Shown here in pieces: positions 58,249 to 64,000 of a stretch of 64,000 nucleotides of DNA; within the stretch, counting starts at the first letter, position 1, and each line of letters begins with the position of its first letter. The position numbers were made by a program, and so were the translations under genes. The notes below the pieces were generated by a model. The model was not told the DNA's origin. It searched no databases and was given only the letters and a program-made list of their open reading frames with translations. Origin of the DNA: Selaginella moellendorffii (taxonomy: Eukaryota; Streptophyta; Lycopodiopsida; Selaginellales; Selaginellaceae); NCBI RefSeq assembly GCF_000143415.4, contig NW_003314319.1, positions 232,460 through 296,459 on the forward strand, given 5' to 3'.

Positions 58249-58620
58249 TCATTCCAGAATGATGTTCACAGTTTTGCCACCCACCATGACATAGAGCTTG
58301 GGATCATTGGTAACAACCAGCTGATATTCAAGTCCTTCCATCTGGCTAATCCCATTCTACCACAGCACAACATTGCCACCATTCTTTTCGATGCTAAAAG
58401 TGGCGTCCTCATGCAGTGTTAAATAGTAGCCACCACTGCGTTTCCAACCTTCTTACCGCTTGCTATGACATCGCCGTCATTGCTCATGAGCAAGAGCAAG
58501 CCTTGTAGCGCGCGTTTGGGGACACAAGCACTTCATTCGTAGTCAGCTTCTCTCCAACATTGAGAGCCTTGAGGACAGTGGGCGAACCAGCCATTACCTT
58601 CACAAACTCACACTGGAGAC
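58249..58620 (-). pseudogene. Bulb-type (GNA-like) lectin pseudogene
   Basis: The minus strand from 58620 reads EFVKVMAGSPTVLKALNVG, EKLTTNEVLVSPNARYK, then a frameshifted SNDGDVIASGKKVGNAVV. It continues after another shift as ATFSIEKNGGNVVLW, then a stop, then GISQMEGLEYQLVVTNDPKL and MVGGKTVNIILE with a stop at 58249-58251. The L-x-x-G-E-x-L ... S-P-N pattern, the repeated beta-strand rhythm and a G-N-V-V-L-W strand resemble monocot mannose-binding (bulb-type) lectin domains. There is at least one stop and two frame changes. A moderately confident family call; the protein is clearly broken. Confidence 0.5.
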
Positions 58621-59703
58621 AACAAGCAACAACAAAGTCAATAGATGCCGGATAGAAAGCCCCTGGAGGGCTGCAATAACAATATATAGCCTGGACAGCG
58701 TAGATTGATTATACTGACCCTGGGGCGTTGAACATCTACAGTTGCCATATAATAATAATAACAGCTATTTCACGCCACGAAAGGCGCATCAGACTATCCT
58801 ATCTACCACTAGTGTGGAGTTGGGGACGGGTTCAACGATGGCAAGCACATCGTGCAGGTTTGTGGTAGCAGTGAGGTACTCACAAAGTGGTCGTTGCCGT
58901 TGTTAGAGGAAGACGAGAGAGCGAGAGAGTTTCACATGGCCAGTGACAATGGACATTTGTGTTTATGTCGATTTTGACGAGATGTTGCTGGTCTGGTGGG
59001 AGTGGAAGATGGAGACTCAAAGAGCAGATCTGGTGTTTCTGCACCAAAGAAAAAGAAACCAAGATTGGGCAAGAAGGGCCTGGGCATATAGAAAACCAAG
59101 GTTTGCTATTCACTTACCACAGATTTCAGGAAACTAGGCAAGTTCAAAAAGAAAAGGAAATGATAAACAAAGAGGAGAAGTGCAAGCTTCAAAGAGTGAG
59201 CATTAGATTCACAAGCAAAAACAGGTACTAGAAATTTTTCGAAACTCATTCAAGGTCTGCCCAGCATTTCAAGATTTAGAGGTAGAAAGGTTCCGTCTTC
59301 GCCTCTCCAAAATCTGATGAACTTTAAGCTAGATCGCTCATGCTAAGCATTGCAGTCAAACAGCTCACATTGAGGACTAGGGTAAGCACATGAGTTAAAT
59401 ATATATATATTTTTTTGTTGTTGTTAAATGATGTGACATTGGCACAAAACTGAGTGGAGCATCGTAGCACTCGACCTTTCCGGACAGTCAGAGACGCTGA
59501 ACTAAAGAAGTAGATCATAGACTGACAATGGAGGTCTTAATCGCCATCACAACTTCAAGCGTGACATAATAGCTTTCTGATGGAACGTCAATTTGTGCAT
59601 GAGACGTGTCAAACATTTCTTTTGATTTTTCTGCCTCCCTGTACAATCGCCGGCTAGTCATGTGATAAATAACCTTCAGCAGGACGGCGTTTCTCAAAAA
59701 GCC
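58621..59703. other. Intergenic DNA, no gene seen
   Basis: Only short frames without recognisable features. The upstream portion near 59520-59700 probably includes the promoter and 5' UTR of the next gene. A short (AT)n/T run lies at 59399-59420. Confidence 0.5.
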
Positions 59704-60600
59704 ATGGCCTCAAAGGATTCTGAGCAGGTGAACCTTGCCGATGCTCAAAAGCTGTGGAATGCATTGCGAGGTATTCCAGGTCTCAGCGATGGGGACGCAT
59801 TCATCCATTTCCTGCGCATTTTGCACTTGGGGATGTTGGTTCGCCAGGCTCCTATTGAGCATGCAAAGCAGGGGCAAGTGAGCGATGTGCTGTGCTGTGG
59901 AGTCACGGAACAAGGAACAAGAGTTGTGGGTGCTAACGTTCGTTTGAGGATGGACATGGCAGGGGGTAGACCAAATCCAGTAAGCATCAAGGATGTGGAG
60001 AAGAGGCTGGGAGTTCAAGTCTCAGCTTTTGATGATGACACCCATTCCAGGCTCCACTTGGCACTTCTGGACGAGGATAAAGAGGCCAAGCCCAGTAAGG
60101 GCCGCGACTTCGAGAACTGTGCGGAGCATGCTGTGTTCGAGAAGCTGGCACGAGTGAATGAGTCGGCTGATACAACTTACGCCGTGCAGAAGCACCAGAA
60201 GAAGAAAGGCGAATCTAAAGTCGTGTGCGTCAAACGATGTGTAAACTGTCTCAAAGCTGGAGGTGCAAGTAGTAGCAGTGGAGGACCTTTCGGACAGACT
60301 CCACGTCTGGGAGCCATAGTGACGGACCATGACAGCATCGCTGGCTTAAGTGTTCCCATCAACACCATGCCCGTGATGGTGTTTATCAGGTGAATCTCCC
60401 GCTGTTTGTACGCGTTCTATAGATGCTTTTGTTTATACAGGTCTGTGTTTCGCGCTTTGAGGGAGAGGGAGAGTGAGCGTGCCCGTGTACTCGGGCTGTT
60501 CCCGTACCTCCAAGTTTGGCACGACCTCAGCATGAGCCAGGCTACACCATGTGCAATCGATGGATCTGATGAACCTCCGCGCCCAAAACCAAAACACTAA
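59704..60600 (+). CDS. Uncharacterised protein with deaminase-like zinc signature (281 aa)
   Basis: Exons 59704-60389 and 60441-60600 (51-nt intron, GT/AG, phase 2) give 281 aa; the ATG at 59704 is preferred because the frame upstream lacks ATG. Residues 1-60 are helical. Residues 136-143 are ENCAEHAV, and 38 residues later comes KRCVNCLK (Cys 179 and 182). A C/H-A-E motif followed by CxxC is the zinc site of the cytidine-deaminase-like fold. The C-terminus carries an Arg/Glu-rich helix (RALRERESERARVLG) and a polar tail. I cannot name the family. It might be a DNA/RNA/nucleotide deaminase relative, or the Cys pairs might bind zinc structurally. It appears intact. Confidence 0.75.
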
Positions 60601-60741
60601 TTGCGTATATGGTGTGGTATTAATTCCATAAGGAAACGTGTGAAGTTAATAAGTATATAAGCTGTCCTAGATAAATTTCCTTGATTATTCCTTGGTCACG
60701 CTCTCTCCAAAAAATCAAATCATCAAAACGAACCTGGAAAT

Positions 60742-60948
60742 TTGGTTGCAGATAAAAATAATGGAAACTCTGTATGTGAATTGCTGCGGAGAATTCGACA
60801 ATGCAGCATGTCAGGTGGCTACGCTCAGAGCAAGCAAGTTACAGAAAATGTAGACTGCAAATGCAATGCTGGCAGCATACGAACCATGCTGGCTCGTAAC
60901 CTCTTCCTAGACCATTCTCATGCTATGCCCTGGCTGAAGCTATATTAA
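60742..60948 (+). pseudogene. Short PPR-like fragment
   Basis: A 68-codon open stretch contains CELLRRIRQCSMSGGYAQSK and KCNAGSIRTMLARNLFLDHS, which recall the beginning of PLS-type PPR proteins (LLRxC ... GKxVH ... GNxL). It has no start codon of its own and no following repeats. Weak evidence. Confidence 0.35.
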
Positions 60949-61868
60949 TCTTCCAAGGGAAGGGATGCTATGGTCTTTGTGCGCCTGTTGCAGCCGCCTG
61001 AGAAACCTTCCAAAGTATGACGGCCGACATCCACATTCAACCGAATTAGTTCTGCATGGTCGATCTGTTCGGTACAACACGACTTCTGTTTGTTCCCAAA
61101 GGATATCTATGCCTGGGAGATCCTACCCGCCTCCTGTACAAACATGCTGGCCCAGCACTAATATGTACGTGATGCTCGAGAAGCAGAAGCCAAATGTGCT
61201 CACTGCTGCTGCTGTAATATCTGTCTCAGTGCATTTACAATATGAGGAACCGTTGCCGGACCCGGCTGCACCCATGCTCGTTTTTAACTGTGCCATTTGA
61301 AGCTGAAACGCCTTCTTTCCCAACCGGGTTAAGCAATCCGGCGGTTCTATCCGCAAAAATCTCAGGTGTGCCGCCAGCTGCAGTGCCCTGGAACAAGATC
61401 AGGAGAGAGATTTTATAGGGTATGTACATGGTTAAATGGGGAGCTGGAACACCATAGCCTCAATTGAGATTGTTCAGTACGGATTGACAATGCACCAGAT
61501 GCTCCATTCCTTTGTTCAGCACTAGCTGTCACAGCTCTGTGGATCCGGCTGGCTCGAGAACGCCTTTCTTGGCCTTTGCCTCACGAACCATTTCGAAATT
61601 GCTGCGAACATAGAGATGCCAAGCGACTCTCAGGCGTCTTGATCCTGGAGAAAATCGAAAGTCAAGTTACAAACATATGCAAACAATTGGATGAAATCGA
61701 ACCTCAGCCCAGACGCTGCTGCATTCGGCTTTTCAAATAAACTGTATCTCTTTTAGTTCTGGCAAGGCCCAGACCAGCAGCCGGCTCTCCGGAACGAATA
61801 TCCGAATGAGAACGAGAAGCCTGCCATCCCTACGGCTTAACGAGCAGACTTGTAAATCTCGAATATGA
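60949..61868. other. Intergenic DNA, no gene supported
   Basis: Several short frames exist (for example 60965-61300), but none shows a domain or conserved motif. Confidence 0.45.
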
Positions 61869-62400
61869 CGGATCCAGGTAGCTGCATTTGGCTTCGTGCT
61901 GCTGGAAGCGGCTGTGCTGTGTCCAATGCTGGGTGCCTTCGTGTCCTGCCCAAAGGGTCACCGTTTCAAGATCTGCGCTTCATGCGGGCAACAAAATAAG
62001 GCTGGTCTTGTCTCCCACGAGCTCACTCTACTGGTATGTGCTTCAATTATCTGCATTTCTCATCCGCAGACATGGACTTGAGTGTAAAGCTCCTCATTGT
62101 AGGATCTTTGCTGCTCATGGAGCTTGCTGTGCTGGTGCAACTATGGGTGACCATCAAGCAAGAAAAGAGACAGCACTTTTCAGTGAAGATGGAATCGATG
62201 CCGCAATTCTGGTGAATGCTTCCAGCTTGCTTCCTTTGTTCTTCTTAAAAGAGCGTCCAGGGTGCATGGATGCAGAAGGACTTGCAGATCCAGCAAACTT
62301 ACGGCCCGATAGCACTAAATTCAAGCGAGACCTGGATGCTCGTGCAAAAGAAGAAGAGGAACTCTTCTACGTACGTTGGAACTCAGGCGTTCTCATACCG
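61869..62400 (+). pseudogene. Cys/His-rich gene fragment, unidentified
   Basis: The first open piece (about 61890-62033) encodes FVSCPKGHRFKICASCGQQN, a C-x4-H ... C-x2-C arrangement. After an apparent 36-nt intron-like gap (GTATGT...CCGCAG, 62034-62069) a second piece encodes RHGLECKAPHCRIFAAHGAC and continues open to about 62400. The phases of the two pieces do not match across that gap, so splicing would give an early stop. It may be a broken zinc-finger-type gene. Its 3' end overlaps the tail of the minus-strand PPR pseudogene. Confidence 0.35.
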
Positions 62401-64000
62401 GGTATGTCAGGATTGCTTCGCTTATCTTCTCTTTTCCGCTTGTTTTCTAAATCACGAGTCCGCTTAACAGCTCGGTTCCCAATCTCAACTTTGCCGAGGC
62501 TTCTGCAAGCCGCCAGTACGGCCCTCCACACCACAGCATCGCCCTCCACTGGAGAGCTTACCACGAAACGTACCATCTCCTCAAACTTCCCGGCTCGCCC
62601 GAGAAGATCGACCATGCACACGTAGTACTTCGCAGCGGGGGCGATCCCATAGTCGCTCCTCATCGACACAAAGCTGCAGTGAGCGTCCTAGAGCCCGGAG
62701 TGGCTACACGCCGAGAGGACGCTGACGAAGTTGATGGAGTTTGGCATGGTGCCGGATCCCATTTGCATCACTCGGAAGAGCGTGAGAGCTCACACTGCGT
62801 GGCCGTGGCGAGCGTAGGCTCCCACCATTGCACTCCAGGTTATCACGTCTTCTCTTCGCAGCTGGAAGAACATCGCGTACGCAGCGTCCAGGCTCCCGTA
62901 TTTGCTGTAGAGATTGAGCACTGCGTTGCCGAGTAGAACGTCCAGCCCCATTCCCCTCTCGCAAATCCAGCCGTGAACTCGCTTGCCATCTTTCAAGGAG
63001 GAGATCTCCGTGCAGGCAATGATAGCGTTTACGGAAGTGTGCTTGTTCATCCGGAATCCTTCTAACTGCATGTGTGAATCGAGTACGATTTTTCCATGCT
63101 GGTACTGTACGTAGATCGTGATCAAGGCTTTCCACCACGTCGCATCCTTGTGAGAGATCTTGGCGAAGGCTTCTCGTGCATCAAGCAAGCTCCCACACTT
63201 TGCAAACATGTTGACGAGCGCGTTCCCCACGATCTTGTTAGAGGAGTCATAGCCGGACTCCACGGTGAATCTGTCGCCCCCCGCGCAGAAACGCCGGGGA
63301 CGAGCACGCATTGAGCGCCGCCACGAGAGTTACGTTGTTCGGCCTCACGCTCTCTAGCTGCATGCGCCAAAGAAACACCATCGCCTGCAGTCCTTTTCCA
63401 TTGCCTTGCTCCGCGAGAGCTGCAATGATCGACGACCAGGCGACTGCGTCTGGACAATCCATGCTCTGGAAAAATCTCCTCGATTCATCTGCGCTGCCAC
63501 ACCTCCCACACATGGTTATCAGCGTGTTTCCTACAAATGGGACGCTACACTCTTCGATCAAACAGTGGACAAAACATCCAGCCTTGAGGACGCCGCAAGC
63601 CTCTAAAACCGCCACGAAAGCTCATCTGGACACCATTGAGCAGCATCAAACAAAAACACTCGAGGGAAGCTCTCGTTTCCTCGTGTTCCACGTAAGCGCT
63701 GATCATGGCAGACCATGCAAACTTGTTCTTGCAGCTCATCCGCTCAAAAATCTCTCGCGCTTCCGCAAGGCTGCCACACTTTGCATACATATGAACAAGG
63801 CTCGTTCCGGCTGTGACGTCCGTCTCATGGAGAACATCCTCCGGAAGACAAGAGTGAATGAGTCTGCCGGTCTGCAGGAACATTGGGCCGCAGCAAGCCT
63901 TGAGGAGTGTAACGAATCCGATTTTTCCAATCTTGACACCCTCGAGCTGCATGACAAAGAGCATTTTCACTGCATCCGACTGATGCCCATTTTGGGCATA
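62367..64000 (-). pseudogene. PLS-class PPR gene, frameshifted, continues beyond the window
   Basis: Minus-strand PPR motifs run from the right edge: VHMYAKCGSLAEAREIFERM (63790-63730), KFAWSAMISAYVEHEETRAS, LITMCGRCGSADESRRFF (63530-63475), AVAWSSIIAALAEQGNGKG, LVNMFAKCGSLLDAREAFAK (63215-63155), LNLYSKYGSLDAAYAMFF, ITWSAMVGAYARHGHA, then an E-like end (YVCMVDLLGRAGKFEEMV, VVWRAVLAACRSLG, 62620-62500). There is one apparent extra base near 63616 and another frame change near 63265. Stops lie at 62790-62792 and about 62690. The four lesions make it a recent pseudogene unless some are sequencing errors. The 5' end is outside the window. Confidence 0.88.

Overview
The window looks like nuclear DNA of a land plant, most probably a lycophyte of the Selaginella type. 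The reasons are several PLS-class pentatricopeptide (PPR) genes and pseudogenes, a chloroplast-targeted light-harvesting-like protein, spliceosomal introns of about 45-80 nt, very tight gene spacing in the GC-rich part, and tRNA-iMet-primed plant retroelements. The species assignment is inference. Everything here was read by eye.

Left two thirds (1 to about 46.7 kb): nested transposable elements. A degenerate Ty3/gypsy element (A: 1-460 and 8166 to about 8820) is split by a younger LTR retrotransposon (B: 461-8165, 425-bp LTRs, 5-bp target duplication CCATA). A second degenerate, minus-strand Ty3-type element (C: about 8828-10664, 23941-25022, and probably 32557 to about 33000) is split twice. 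The first insertion is a 13.3-kb DNA transposon (D: 10665-23940, perfect 24-bp terminal inverted repeats, AGTG duplication). The second is a Ty3/gypsy chromovirus on the minus strand (E: 25023-32556, about 1.15-kb LTRs, GTAGA duplication). From 33 to 46.7 kb the DNA is AT-rich and holds relics: a reversed fragment of the E-type LTR, an old retroelement remnant, and a complete 592-bp Cassandra-type TRIM whose LTRs carry a 5S rRNA-like sequence (42721-43312, duplication CAAAA) sitting inside a small ORF.

Element D is the most unusual object. It has two divergent genes: a leftward DDE-like (DUF7869-like) transposase of about 1,029 codons, and a rightward 13-exon gene of about 1,673 codons. The second gene joins a ParB-like domain, an unknown central region, an acidic stretch, a low-complexity region and a C-terminal FCP1/HAD-like phosphatase domain. 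About 27 copies of a 22-bp palindrome (arms ATGGCRTG and CAYGCCAT) were seen inside D and none outside it. They lie in the ends, the promoter region, at or near the 3' ends of seven of the twelve introns, and even in frame within exons. Both genes carry three in-frame stops, so this copy is decaying, although its ends are intact.

Right third (46.7-64 kb): ordinary GC-rich gene space. It contains a basic-secretory-protease pseudogene, a complete crooked-neck splicing factor gene (minus), a divergent PPR gene sharing a 75-bp promoter with telo-box motifs, a small Pkr1-like membrane protein gene, a light-harvesting-like gene, PPR, LRR and bulb-lectin pseudogenes, an unrecognised gene with a deaminase-like zinc signature, and a broken PPR gene running off the right edge.
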